Shown here piece by piece: positions 42,258-49,536 of a DNA stretch of 49,536 bases; positions within the stretch are counted from its first letter, which is position 1; each line of letters opens with the position of its first letter. The DNA is from Virgibacillus_P tibetensis (GTDB taxonomy: Bacteria; Bacillota; Bacilli; Bacillales; Amphibacillaceae): positions 1-49,536 of the forward strand of contig NZ_JARZFX010000020.1 of assembly GCF_036026595.1 (NCBI RefSeq). The letters run 5' to 3'. A program made the position numbers and the translations under genes. Below the pieces are notes generated by a model, which had not been told where the DNA came from, made no database searches, and worked only from the letters and a program-made list of their open reading frames with translations.

Positions 42258-43241
42258 GTGGTGATTAATATAGATGACATTCTCTTATCAAAAGGTGCAA
42301 GAAAATTTGGTGCTAATGTATCGGACTTGAAATTAATTGGGGGATTTTCAAACAATGTCTTTGAATGTAGAGGCGATAGCGGGAACTATATCTTAAAATA
42401 TTATTTAAGCACTAATTATGAAAAAGGATCGATTGAATCAGAGTTAGATTGGATTTTATATTTATTCAAATCAGGAGTAAATGTTACCGTTCCTTTTCCT
42501 TCTCTTAGTGGAAGTCTGTTAGAAGTTGTACAATTAAACAATAAAGAGGAGTGTTGGATAGTCGCATTTGAAAAGGCGAGAGGTAATTTTATAAACGTTT
42601 CCAATAAAGGGGAATGGAATTCCGATACATTCTATAGATGGGGTAAAACCTTGGGGGAAATACACTCCTTATCAAAACTATATAAACCAATTAATAAAAA
42701 AGATTGGAACAGCGGATTACTCTTTTCTGAAGCAAATAATGTTAGTGAAGAAATAAGGCGTAAATGGGATATGTATATTAATAAACTTGAAAAGTTACCT
42801 AAAGATAAAAACAGCTACGGCATGATCCACAATGACTTACATCATAAAAACTTTTATATAAACAATAAAGAGATTATTTTATTCGACTTTGGTGATTGTG
42901 AATATAACTGGTTTGTATATGATATTGCGATTGTATTGTACCATGCTCTACAAACAATTAATGAAAATGATTTTCAAGCAAGAAGGGACTTTGCACTTCA
43001 ATTTACTCACTCATTTTTAAAGGGCTACAAGACAGAAAATCATGTTGATTCCAGTTGGCTAATGAAAATTCCATTCTTTTTAAATTATAGGCAAATATAC
43101 TCTTATATGTACTTTTCTAAATATCTAACCGAGGAGCAAAAAAGTAAAGGTAGGATAAAAGAAGCACTTAATAGTATGAAAATAAAAATTGAAAACGATA
43201 TTCCATATTTAGATATACAGTTCATTTTTTTTGAAGGTTAG
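42258..43241 (+). CDS. Aminoglycoside phosphotransferase-like (APH) protein
   Basis: The 327-residue kinase-like protein is of the APH/choline kinase superfamily. Landmarks are LIGGFSNNVFECRGDSGNYILKYYL (nucleotide-binding lobe), the catalytic loop MIHNDLHHKNFYIN and the metal motif ILFDFGDCEYNWFVYDIA. The substrate is unknown: members phosphorylate aminoglycosides, macrolides, homoserine or other small alcohols. The start is uncertain because the Shine-Dalgarno AAAGGTGG overlaps two GTG codons (42258, 42261). It opens a run of six same-strand enzyme genes. Confidence 0.85.
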   Translation: MVINIDDILLSKGARKFGANVSDLKLIGGFSNNVFECRGDSGNYILKYYLSTNYEKGSIESELDWILYLFKSGVNVTVPFPSLSGSLLEVVQLNNKEECWIVAFEKARGNFINVSNKGEWNSDTFYRWGKTLGEIHSLSKLYKPINKKDWNSGLLFSEANNVSEEIRRKWDMYINKLEKLPKDKNSYGMIHNDLHHKNFYINNKEIILFDFGDCEYNWFVYDIAIVLYHALQTINENDFQARRDFALQFTHSFLKGYKTENHVDSSWLMKIPFFLNYRQIYSYMYFSKYLTEEQKSKGRIKEALNSMKIKIENDIPYLDIQFIFFEG

Positions 43242-43285
43242 AAAGTATGGGGTATTTCATACATTCAATAAGGGAGGAAATATAT

Positions 43286-43816
43286 TTGTTTGTTTCTGAA
43301 AGGGTTAAATTAAGAAAGATGACAAATGAGGATGTGGAGCTATATCATTCCTGGAGAAATGATGTAGATGTAATGATTTCAACGAATCCTTCTTTAGATT
43401 TATACTCTATACAAGATACTAAAGAATTTGTTGAAAGAGTTATATTAGGCTCCAACTCTTCCAAAAGTTACATAATTCATGATAATGATAGTGAAAAAGC
43501 AATTGGAATTACATCATTAATTAATATTGACCAGAAGAATAGAAACGCAGAATGTATTATAGATATTGGCAAAAAAGATTATTGGGGAAGGGGTTACGGT
43601 AAAGAAGCCTTAAAATTACTACTTGATTACGCCTTCTTAGAGATGAATTTACATCGTGTTTCATTAAGAGTATTTTCATTCAATGAACGAGCTATCAGTC
43701 TATATAGTAGAATTGGTTTTAAGAATGAAGGAGTTAGTAGGCAATCTTTATTTCGTAATGGTAGTTGGCATGACATAGTCCATATGGGAATACTCCAACA
43801 TGAATATACTTTATAA
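43286..43816 (+). CDS. GNAT N-acetyltransferase (RimJ/RimL type)
   Basis: The protein has about 176 residues and all the GNAT motifs: VKLRKMTNEDVELYHSWRND at the N terminus, the acetyl-CoA loop GRGYGKEALKLLLDYAF, LHRVSLRVFSFNERAISLYSR (motif B) and IGFKNEGVSRQSLFRNGSWHD. Such proteins acetylate ribosomal proteins, polyamines or antibiotics. A TTG at 43286 follows AAGGGAGGAAA with good spacing; an ATG at 43247 would add 13 residues without a clear ribosome-binding site, so TTG is preferred. Confidence 0.85.
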   Translation: MFVSERVKLRKMTNEDVELYHSWRNDVDVMISTNPSLDLYSIQDTKEFVERVILGSNSSKSYIIHDNDSEKAIGITSLINIDQKNRNAECIIDIGKKDYWGRGYGKEALKLLLDYAFLEMNLHRVSLRVFSFNERAISLYSRIGFKNEGVSRQSLFRNGSWHDIVHMGILQHEYTL

Positions 43817-43867
43817 AAATGTTATGGAATCAGTTATTTGTTAGGAAATCCGTATGGAGGAGTTAAT

Positions 43868-44329
43868 ATGAATATAAGACTTGCTGAAGCAAAAGATATC
43901 AAGCAATTAATAAAAATGAGATGGGATTTTACAATTGAGTATGATGATAGTAAAAAAGACGAATCATTCGTAGAATTTGAAAAGGAATTCCAATCTTTTT
44001 TAGAGAATGCACTTAAAAGTCGTCAATGGTTTATTTGGGTTGTAGAAGAAAATAGAAAAATAGTATCACATATTTACATAGAATTAATACAAAAAGTCCC
44101 ACGCCCTGGCAGAATTACCTATCCGTTCGCTTATATGACAAATGTATATACAGTTCCAGAATATAGGAATAAGGGTATTGGAAGTAAACTCCTAGGTTCA
44201 ATAAATAATTGGATTAAAGAAAACAATTATGAATTTGTTATTGTATGGCCAAGTGATGAATCTATTAATTACTATAAGGGAAATGGTTACGTTCATTGTG
44301 CTGAGCCAATGGAGTATTTCCCTTCTTAA
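43868..44329 (+). CDS. GNAT N-acetyltransferase
   Basis: The 153-residue protein has MNIRLAEAKDIKQLIKMRWD, the acceptor strand MTNVYTVPEYRNKGIGSKLL (acetyl-CoA loop RNKGIG) and NYEFVIVWPSDESINYYKGNGY. The substrate is unknown. TGGAGGAG precedes the ATG at 43868. It lies 51 bases after the previous GNAT gene and probably shares its transcript. Confidence 0.87.
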   Translation: MNIRLAEAKDIKQLIKMRWDFTIEYDDSKKDESFVEFEKEFQSFLENALKSRQWFIWVVEENRKIVSHIYIELIQKVPRPGRITYPFAYMTNVYTVPEYRNKGIGSKLLGSINNWIKENNYEFVIVWPSDESINYYKGNGYVHCAEPMEYFPS

Positions 44330-44458
44330 ATGTATAACGGGTGATTTTTCTAAAAAGAGGATCTCTTAAATATTATTTTAGTAGGCAGTTTAATAAGACA
44401 GTAATTAAAGTAAAATATGTAAACTTGTTTTTTAGATATTATTCTTTGGGGGTAGAAA

Positions 44459-45001
44459 ATGAGTAATATTGAAAAGGAATACCTTACTGTTGTAAATTGG
44501 CAATTTAAACATTTTAAAGAACGTGCAGAAAAAGGTATATCGCAATTAACAGAAGAAGAATTACATTGGAAACCAAATGAAGAGTCCAATAACATTGCAA
44601 TATTAATCAAGCATTTAAGTGGAAATATGCACTCACGATGGGTGGGCTTTTTGACAACTGATGGAGAAAAAACTTATAGAGATAGAGATTCTGAATTTGT
44701 TGATGATACCGAATCAAAGGAATGGCTTATGCAATTTTGGGAAGAGGGATGGGAATTACTTTTTCAAACAATACAAGCCCTTAAACCAGAAGATCTACAT
44801 AAAACTGTTACTTTAAGACAAGAACCGTTAAGTGTCATTCAAGCAATTCAAACTGAAATTGCCCATATCAGCTACCATTTAGGTCAAATTCTATATATAG
44901 GAAAACAAATCAAGGATAAAGAATGGGATATTCTTAGCATACCTAAAAATGGTCTTAGCAAAAAAACAATAAAGAGTAATCTGTTATATAAAGGGAGATG
45001 A
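44459..45001 (+). CDS. DinB-like DUF1572 family protein
   Basis: The 180-residue protein has the four-helix DinB/YfiT fold as judged by the metal-ligand pattern: His in NIAILIKHLSGNMHSRW (about residues 43-59) and the C-terminal IAHISYHLGQILYIGKQ. DUF1572 members are putative metal-dependent transferases, some dependent on bacillithiol. GGGGGTAG precedes the ATG. It sits within the enzyme run between two acetyltransferases. Confidence 0.85.
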   Translation: MSNIEKEYLTVVNWQFKHFKERAEKGISQLTEEELHWKPNEESNNIAILIKHLSGNMHSRWVGFLTTDGEKTYRDRDSEFVDDTESKEWLMQFWEEGWELLFQTIQALKPEDLHKTVTLRQEPLSVIQAIQTEIAHISYHLGQILYIGKQIKDKEWDILSIPKNGLSKKTIKSNLLYKGR

Positions 45002-45126
45002 AAGAATCAGTTATATATTTATGGATAGAGGATATTCATAAAGTAATACTGCAGGTAGGTTTAATATAGATAATTTTTTAGGTATTACTGTATTACAGTA
45101 GAGAGGTGAAGGGAAGGGTATATTCT

Positions 45127-45957
45127 ATGATTTCTGAACTAAATAAGAATGATTTTTATAGGTGTAAAAATTTACTAAATCAGCAAGGACAATTAGAAGT
45201 TATGGCTGTAATTGAAGGAGTTAATCCTGGTCGTATATTTGTTGATAGTATCGCTTCTCCTAATTCTGGACTTGTATGGTTGGGTAATAATGATGGATTT
45301 ATATTTATTGGAAATGAAGAAAATGAGGTATTTAATAATCAAATAAATAGTTTTATTGATACTGTTATCATACCAGATGCAAAGAAAGTTGGATTAAATT
45401 GGTTTGAAGGAATTGGTAATCACCCAAAATGGAATAAGGTTATAGAAAAAAAGTTTGAACATCGTAAATTAGGAAGCTGGAAGCAAAAAGTTTATAAGCT
45501 ACAAAAAGGCGACTATAAAGCTAAGAACGAACCTGCCATTGAACAGGATTATGCTGTTGTGAAGATCAGTAAAACTCTCTATGAAAACAATAAAGGCTCT
45601 ATTAATAACATAGAATTTTTTCATTCCAAGATTTTAGAGTTCTGGTCTTCACCTGATAGGTTCTTTAACAAGGGGACAGGTTATTGTATTGTTTACAACA
45701 ATAATATTATTAGTGTTTGTTTTTCGGGTTTTGTCGTTGGAAATGTACATTGTATAGATATTGAAACTTTAGAGGCTTATAGAGGAAAGAAATTAGCTCA
45801 AAAGATAGCTCACATTTTTGTAAAAGACTGTTTGGATAATGGTATGGTTCCATATTGGGATTGTATGGAATCCAACAAGCCTTCTATTGCAGTTGCAGAA
45901 AACATAGGGTTTACCAATATATTTAATTATGTTGGATATGATTTTCAATTTGACTAA
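45127..45957 (+). CDS. GNAT family acetyltransferase (PF12746, ZmaR-related)
   Basis: The 276-residue protein carries the two-part GNAT fold of the PF12746 group, which includes the zwittermicin-resistance acetyltransferase ZmaR. The C-terminal half shows GTGYCIVYNNNIISVCFSGF, CIDIETLEAYRGKKLAQKIAH (acetyl-CoA loop) and PYWDCMESNKPSIAVAENIGF. The ATG at 45127 follows GAAGGGAAGGG; a GTG at 45106 lacks a site. The natural substrate is unknown. Confidence 0.83.
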   Translation: MISELNKNDFYRCKNLLNQQGQLEVMAVIEGVNPGRIFVDSIASPNSGLVWLGNNDGFIFIGNEENEVFNNQINSFIDTVIIPDAKKVGLNWFEGIGNHPKWNKVIEKKFEHRKLGSWKQKVYKLQKGDYKAKNEPAIEQDYAVVKISKTLYENNKGSINNIEFFHSKILEFWSSPDRFFNKGTGYCIVYNNNIISVCFSGFVVGNVHCIDIETLEAYRGKKLAQKIAHIFVKDCLDNGMVPYWDCMESNKPSIAVAENIGFTNIFNYVGYDFQFD

Positions 45958-46070
45958 TACTGTTCTTCAACTATCGAGGGCAATTCTTCAAGAAAGGGAT
46001 TGCTATAAAGTCAGCAGACGTGAAAACCTAAAAAGCAAACCGTATATTATTGTAATATAGAAGGAACATT

Positions 46071-46205
46071 ATGCAAATTGAATAATTCGAGGCGGATTTT
46101 GGTTTCACAGTACAAGCTCCTAATCAACGAGATGATGATTTGCCAACTGTATTAGATGGTCATGCAAATAAAGTAATAATAGATAAAATTTTAGAAGATA
46201 ATTGA
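46071..46205 (+). pseudogene. Small gene remnant with in-frame stop
   Basis: ATG 46071 follows AGAAGGAAC, reads MQIE, meets a TAA, and then continues in the same frame as FEADFGFTVQAPNQRDDDLP ... HANKVIIDKILEDN-stop. The continuation is coding-like and even in composition, so this looks like a 44-residue gene broken by one nonsense change, or the fragment of a longer one. I do not know the family. Confidence 0.45.
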
Positions 46206-46265
46206 AGAATAAGTGTTTGCTTAACTGATTTATGAAGTACATGAAGGTAAGGAGGAAACAAATTA

Positions 46266-47141
46266 ATGCGGAATGAAAAAGAAATGATGGATTTAATATT
46301 AAACACTGCTAAAAATGACGAGCGAATACGTGCTGTTGTAATGAATGGTTCACGTACCGATCCCAATGCTAAAAAAGACATTTTTCAGGATTATGACATT
46401 GTATATATTGTTAAAGATATTGATTCATTTACGTCAGATCATAGTTGGGTGGATACTTTTGGCAAAAGATTAATGATGCAGATGCCAGAGGATAAAATAT
46501 TGCCTCCACCTCAAAATGATGGCCGATTTATTTATCTTATGCAGTTCATAGATGGGAACCGAATTGATCTAACACTTATTCCTTTTGAGAAAATGGATAA
46601 ATTACTCAGTCTGGATAGTCTGAGCATATTACTTTTAGACAAAGATAATGTAATAGGATATCTTCCGCTTTCAAACGATAGAGACTATCATATTAAAAAG
46701 CCTTCTGAAAAGGAATTCCTTGATAGCTGTAATGAGTTTTGGTGGATTTGTATGAATGTTAGTAAGGGGCTTTGGCGTAAAGAGTTAACATATGCCATGT
46801 TTATGTATGAACAAATTAATCGTAACGTACTAAATCGAATGATTGAATGGCATATTGGCATAAAAACAGACTTTTTAAGAAGTGCGGGAAAACTCGGTAA
46901 GAATTTTGAAGACTTTCTCGATAAAGATGAGTGGAATGACTATGTTAAAACTTATACAAACGCAGACTATGAAAATATATGTGAATCGCTTTTTAATATG
47001 TGTAATTTGTTTCGTAAAATAGCAATGAACATAGCCGATCATTTTGGATTTGAATATCCATACGCTGAAGACAATGGTGTTACTACTTATCTCAAACGTG
47101 TAAAAGAATTTCCACTAATTGCTCAGGATATGAATTGGTAA
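46266..47141 (+). CDS. aadK: Aminoglycoside 6-adenylyltransferase, ANT(6) family
   Basis: The 291-residue nucleotidyltransferase is of the AadK/AadE family, which adenylates streptomycin. Landmarks are the N-terminal MRNEKEMMDLILNTAKNDERI, the catalytic VVMNGSRTDPNA with the metal Asp pair in FQDYDIVYIV, FIDGNRIDLTLIP, and the C-terminal domain with WWICMNVSKGLWRKELTYAM and YLKRV near the end. AAGGAGGAAA precedes the ATG. Chromosomal AadK-like genes are common in Bacillaceae, so its presence does not prove acquired resistance. It ends the same-strand enzyme run. Confidence 0.92.
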   Translation: MRNEKEMMDLILNTAKNDERIRAVVMNGSRTDPNAKKDIFQDYDIVYIVKDIDSFTSDHSWVDTFGKRLMMQMPEDKILPPPQNDGRFIYLMQFIDGNRIDLTLIPFEKMDKLLSLDSLSILLLDKDNVIGYLPLSNDRDYHIKKPSEKEFLDSCNEFWWICMNVSKGLWRKELTYAMFMYEQINRNVLNRMIEWHIGIKTDFLRSAGKLGKNFEDFLDKDEWNDYVKTYTNADYENICESLFNMCNLFRKIAMNIADHFGFEYPYAEDNGVTTYLKRVKEFPLIAQDMNW

Positions 47142-47205
47142 ATTATAGTTCTTGATTCTTAATTTGTGAAACTGGATGGCATGATGAACCAAATGGCATT
47201 CTCTT

Positions 47206-47670
47206 TCATTTTGTATGGGTGCTATAACGTTTACCTACCATAAAAATAATGGGGGTACCAATGATTGTAGGCATAAACCATAATAAGAGAGAAGGAATTT
47301 GATTTATTAATGGAATGGCTGCACCATTAACGACCAAAACAGCAGTAATAATGCCAATATAAGAACCCGCCATTCCACCTATATGCATCGACAACCAACC
47401 TCTCCAACTTATCTTTCTTGCTAGGTATCCAAAAAGTGCTAAACCATAAGAAAAAATGGCTATATAGAAAAGGTAAGCACTTTCTGACCAATTAATTATC
47501 GCCATTCCAACGGAGGTTAGGAAAACCAAAAAATAACCAATATGATACCATTCTCCAATCCTCGTATGGTAGCCTTTTTCCTTCTTTACAGAAAAATTGA
47601 TTGCTCCTGCCAATAAGCAAAAACTACCCGCAATAATATGTATGATAAGCAGAAAAGTATGGGTGTTCAT
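47206..47670 (-). CDS. DUF2306-like membrane protein
   Basis: The 154-residue protein has five membrane helices. It begins THTFLLIIHIIAGSFCLLAGAINF and contains KEKGYHTRIGEWYHIGYF, in which spaced histidines match the DUF2306 pattern (H-x-x-x-G and HxxxG-x-x-Y). The family has no settled function. GGAAGTGATTG precedes the ATG. Confidence 0.75.
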   Translation of the reverse strand: MNTHTFLLIIHIIAGSFCLLAGAINFSVKKEKGYHTRIGEWYHIGYFLVFLTSVGMAIINWSESAYLFYIAIFSYGLALFGYLARKISWRGWLSMHIGGMAGSYIGIITAVLVVNGAAIPLINQIPSLLLWFMPTIIGTPIIFMVGKRYSTHTK

Positions 47671-47951
47671 TCAATCACTTCCTTTTATATATTATTCAAT
47701 TAAATGGCTCGATTGTTGAAAGAAAATAAGACCGAACTCTTTAGCTAAACACTCCGATAGTTAAATAACTCCTTCTTCATAATACCATAATATTCAAAAA
47801 ACATTCTTTAAAAAAAGGGACCATCGTTTAAGTGACCGCCTTTGTTGAACTTTTGCACCAGTTTAATTTAAGTACATTATTCACAAATTCATATCTATGT
47901 TGATATTTAACACAACAAAAAGGCTCCAGGGCAAGAACCTTTTTGTATAGT

Positions 47952-48044
47952 TTATCTTTTAAATCCACCTTCTGAATGAATAATCTGATCTGTAATCCAA
48001 TCTGCTTCATCACTCACTAAAAATTTAATGGTTTTTGCAAAAAC
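47952..48044 (-). pseudogene. C-terminal remnant of a short-chain dehydrogenase
   Basis: On the minus strand the frame reads FAKTIKFLVSDEADWITDQI followed by IHSEGGFKR and a stop. This matches the end of SDR enzymes (typically LASDEASWITGQ-x-I-H-S-x-GG). Nothing upstream restores the remaining 220 residues. The surrounding stretches 47671-47951 and 48045-48230 hold no gene I can support. Confidence 0.7.
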
Positions 48045-48221
48045 AAAAATATAAGCAAAAAAGAATTGGAGAAATTGAACTAGAATAGGGGGAATAAATC
48101 AGTTGCGAAACTGCTTATTCCAAACATGGCATAAAGGCACATTGCTTGCAAATAAGTGTGTGTTCTTGCAGAGGACTAAGTTCATAATTAATACAGACAG
48201 ACTCGCCATTGCTGACCTATC

Positions 48222-48255
48222 TAAAATTTAAAAGCTGCTGCATTTCAGCGGCAGC
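48222..48255 (-). terminator. Terminator of the secreted-protein pair
   Basis: Read on the minus strand, GCTGCCGCT pairs with AGCAGC around GAAATGC, followed by TTTTAAATTTT. Confidence 0.75.
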
Positions 48256-48261
48256 ACTCAC

Positions 48262-48543
48262 TTAATAAACAGCAGTGAATAAAAACAAATACAATACACT
48301 AAATACAAAAAGCGTGATAGCAATACATAAAGCAGTAATGGATATCCTTTTAGAGTTCTTATGCTGATTTTTTTTAGAAAAATGTAAAGAACCTATAGAA
48401 GATAACATTCCTATAACGCCTAATAATATTCCTGAAGGCATATAGATAACAACAAAAATTGAAGCTATTAATGTTATCCCTAAAGAAACAAAAGCAAATA
48501 TAAGGCTTGGTTCATGATTTTTTTCAATAGCTATAATTACCAC
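48262..48543 (-). CDS. Small membrane protein, unknown
   Basis: The 93-residue protein has three membrane helices (LIFAFVSLGITLIASIFVVIY, GILLGVIGMLSSIGSLHF and ISITALCIAITLFVFSVLYLF) and a basic loop HFSKKNQHKNSKR. It overlaps the end of the secreted-protein gene by seven bases, so the two are translationally coupled. The start appears to be GTG at 48543, with GGGG before it. It may protect the cell from, or help export, the secreted protein; that is inferred from the overlap only. Confidence 0.6.
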   Translation of the reverse strand: MVIIAIEKNHEPSLIFAFVSLGITLIASIFVVIYMPSGILLGVIGMLSSIGSLHFSKKNQHKNSKRISITALCIAITLFVFSVLYLFLFTAVY

Positions 48544-49082
48544 CCCCTAGCATATGAATAGCTTCCTCCTCTTCTTATATCATATTGAATCCAAGGATAA
48601 GAATGTTGAACATCCCATCCTCCAGTACCTAACACAAAATGACCTTGGCGTTTTGTATAATAGTTCTTATTACTATTATAATAATATCCAGTATTTGCGT
48701 TTAGTCCATCATACCTCCAACCCATAGCATAAATAGATGGAGTAGAACTTCTTACCACTCTTGTTATCTTATTACTATCCCATTCCCAATAAACCTGATA
48801 CGTAAATCTAAATAAATGTACATTCGCACGACTGTATGCATCTTGTTGCCATGTAACTCTCTTCCAACTTACACTACTAAGTGATGCCCCTTCATTGTCA
48901 AGAGGTTTACTATCAGAATATGATTCAGATGGCCCAGCTGATTCTACCTCAACAATACTGGTTTTGTAATGATCAACTTTTAAATCTTCCAATTGTTCTT
49001 GTGTTAACTCTTCTGCAGAAATGAAGCCAGGGATGAAAAGAAACAATAATACAGTAAAAAACGCTAAATAAACTTTTTTCAA
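48537..49082 (-). CDS. Secreted protein with aromatic-rich C terminus, unknown
   Basis: The precursor has about 181 residues. A TTG at 49082 follows AAAGGGAGG; an ATG at 49103 lies upstream of that site and is unlikely. The start gives a good signal peptide, MKKVYLAFFTVLLFLFIPGF, cleaved after ISA before EELTQEQLEDL. The mature protein has an acidic linker and then a 110-residue domain dense in Tyr, Trp and Arg (VYWEWDSNKITRVVR, YYYNSNKNYYTKR), ending GGSYSYARGW. I do not recognise the fold. The arrangement with an overlapping small membrane gene resembles bacteriocin-immunity or secreted-toxin units. Confidence 0.65.
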   Translation of the reverse strand: MKKVYLAFFTVLLFLFIPGFISAEELTQEQLEDLKVDHYKTSIVEVESAGPSESYSDSKPLDNEGASLSSVSWKRVTWQQDAYSRANVHLFRFTYQVYWEWDSNKITRVVRSSTPSIYAMGWRYDGLNANTGYYYNSNKNYYTKRQGHFVLGTGGWDVQHSYPWIQYDIRRGGSYSYARGW

Positions 49083-49220
49083 AATTGAATCCTCCCTTTT
49101 CATATTTTTTAGTACTTAACTTAATACTTATTCTCCAAATTTACAATAATTCCCTTCTCTTTAAAAAAAATACTTTTAAAAGAAATATATAAATAAAGAA
49201 AAACACGTTAAAAACAAGAA

Positions 49221-49536
49221 ATGAGGCCGGGACAAAACCCTAGTAAACTAAAAAATAAGCATGTCACCTTCATCAAATAGGTAACACGCTTATTTTATTA
49301 TGTAATTTCACTTTTTCAGTAAACAAAAAGGACACCATCTGTGATGAAGAAGCAATTTTCATCGACGGCACGAAGATAGAAGCGAATGCCAATAAATTCA
49401 CGTTTGTTTGGCGTAAATCAATAGAAAAATACAGTGCAAATCTAGTTGAAAAATCAAAGCAAATGTATATTGAATTACTGGAGAAAAAAATTATTCCTGA
49501 AATCGAGCGGGAGAGTGCAGAGGAACTATTCATTGA
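49221..49536 (+). mobile_element. IS1182-family element remnant, cut by window end
   Basis: The string GAGGCCGGGACAAAACCC at 49223-49240 resembles the terminal inverted repeat of IS1182 elements. From 49337 to the window end the frame reads ICDEEAIFIDGTKIEANANK and continues through FTFVWRKSIEKYSANLVEKS. This is the conserved middle of the IS1182 transposase, with the first DDE Asp in FIDGTK. About 100 bases separate the end from this point, too few for the N-terminal half of the transposase. The element is therefore internally deleted, and it continues beyond the window. Confidence 0.8.

Noticed and set aside
48045..48230. Cys-containing 33-residue frame on the minus strand
   Set aside because: No start codon, no ribosome-binding site and no family match.

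Overview
The window comes from a low-G+C Gram-positive bacterium of the family Bacillaceae, most likely a halotolerant lineage of the Oceanobacillus/Virgibacillus type. The genus is inferred; the family is well supported by the sigW-rsiW-cdaA-cdaR-glmM-glmS neighbourhood, the SigW autoregulatory promoter, a Spo0E-like regulator, a glmS ribozyme, a T-box leader and Bacillus-type tRNA clusters.

Layout. (1) 1-690: the 3' end of an rRNA operon (5S) with tRNA-Asn and tRNA-Thr. (2) 1.5-5.4 kb: a lone cell-wall amidase, then a likely operon of Rrf2 regulator, flavin monooxygenase-like protein, DUF896 protein and second flavin monooxygenase-like protein. (3) 5.6-7.7 kb: a YolD-like gene under a LexA-type operator, a YwaF-type membrane protein and fabI. 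(4) 7.9-8.8 kb: six tRNA genes (Glu, Val, Thr, Tyr, Gln, Lys). (5) 9.1-13.5 kb: a four-gene mevalonate operon (HMG-CoA reductase, mevalonate kinase, diphosphomevalonate decarboxylase, phosphomevalonate kinase). (6) 13.7-19.9 kb: arginase, spo0E-like gene, sigW-rsiW, cdaA-cdaR-glmM. (7) 20-31.6 kb: an accessory block separating glmM from glmS. It holds a broken HssR-like response regulator, a sigma-54 activator, a perfect -24/-12 promoter with two palindromic upstream sites, an amidohydrolase, an AbgB-like M20 amidohydrolase, a BCCT transporter, the decapitated remains of an HrtA-like heme-export ATPase, an S9 peptidase and a DUF2812 protein. (8) 31.7-34 kb: glmS behind its ribozyme. (9) 34-49.5 kb: a repeat-rich accessory region. 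It holds a T-box-controlled second metS broken by two frameshifts, a toxin/immunity-like pair, arsR with a Cys-tailed flavoprotein, and a run of resistance-like enzymes (APH, three GNATs, DinB/DUF1572, ANT(6)). It ends with small secreted and membrane proteins, gene remnants and the end of an IS1182-family element.

How it works together. The core genes serve envelope biology: isoprenoid precursors, fatty-acid synthesis, SigW envelope stress, c-di-AMP and amino-sugar synthesis. The 20-28 kb block looks like a self-contained, sigma-54-controlled uptake and hydrolysis module that replaced most of a heme-sensing/heme-export locus. The last 15 kb looks like a landing zone for small defence and resistance genes, bounded by short hairpin repeats.

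The strongest leads are: (a) two related structured inserts, each placed between an upstream duplicate of a tRNA gene's promoter-plus-first-12-nt and the intact tRNA gene; (b) the sigma-54 amide-catabolism module with remnants of hssR and hrtA at its ends; (c) a direct repeat flanking the toxin-ars module; (d) the T-box-metS unit flanked by palindromic repeats.
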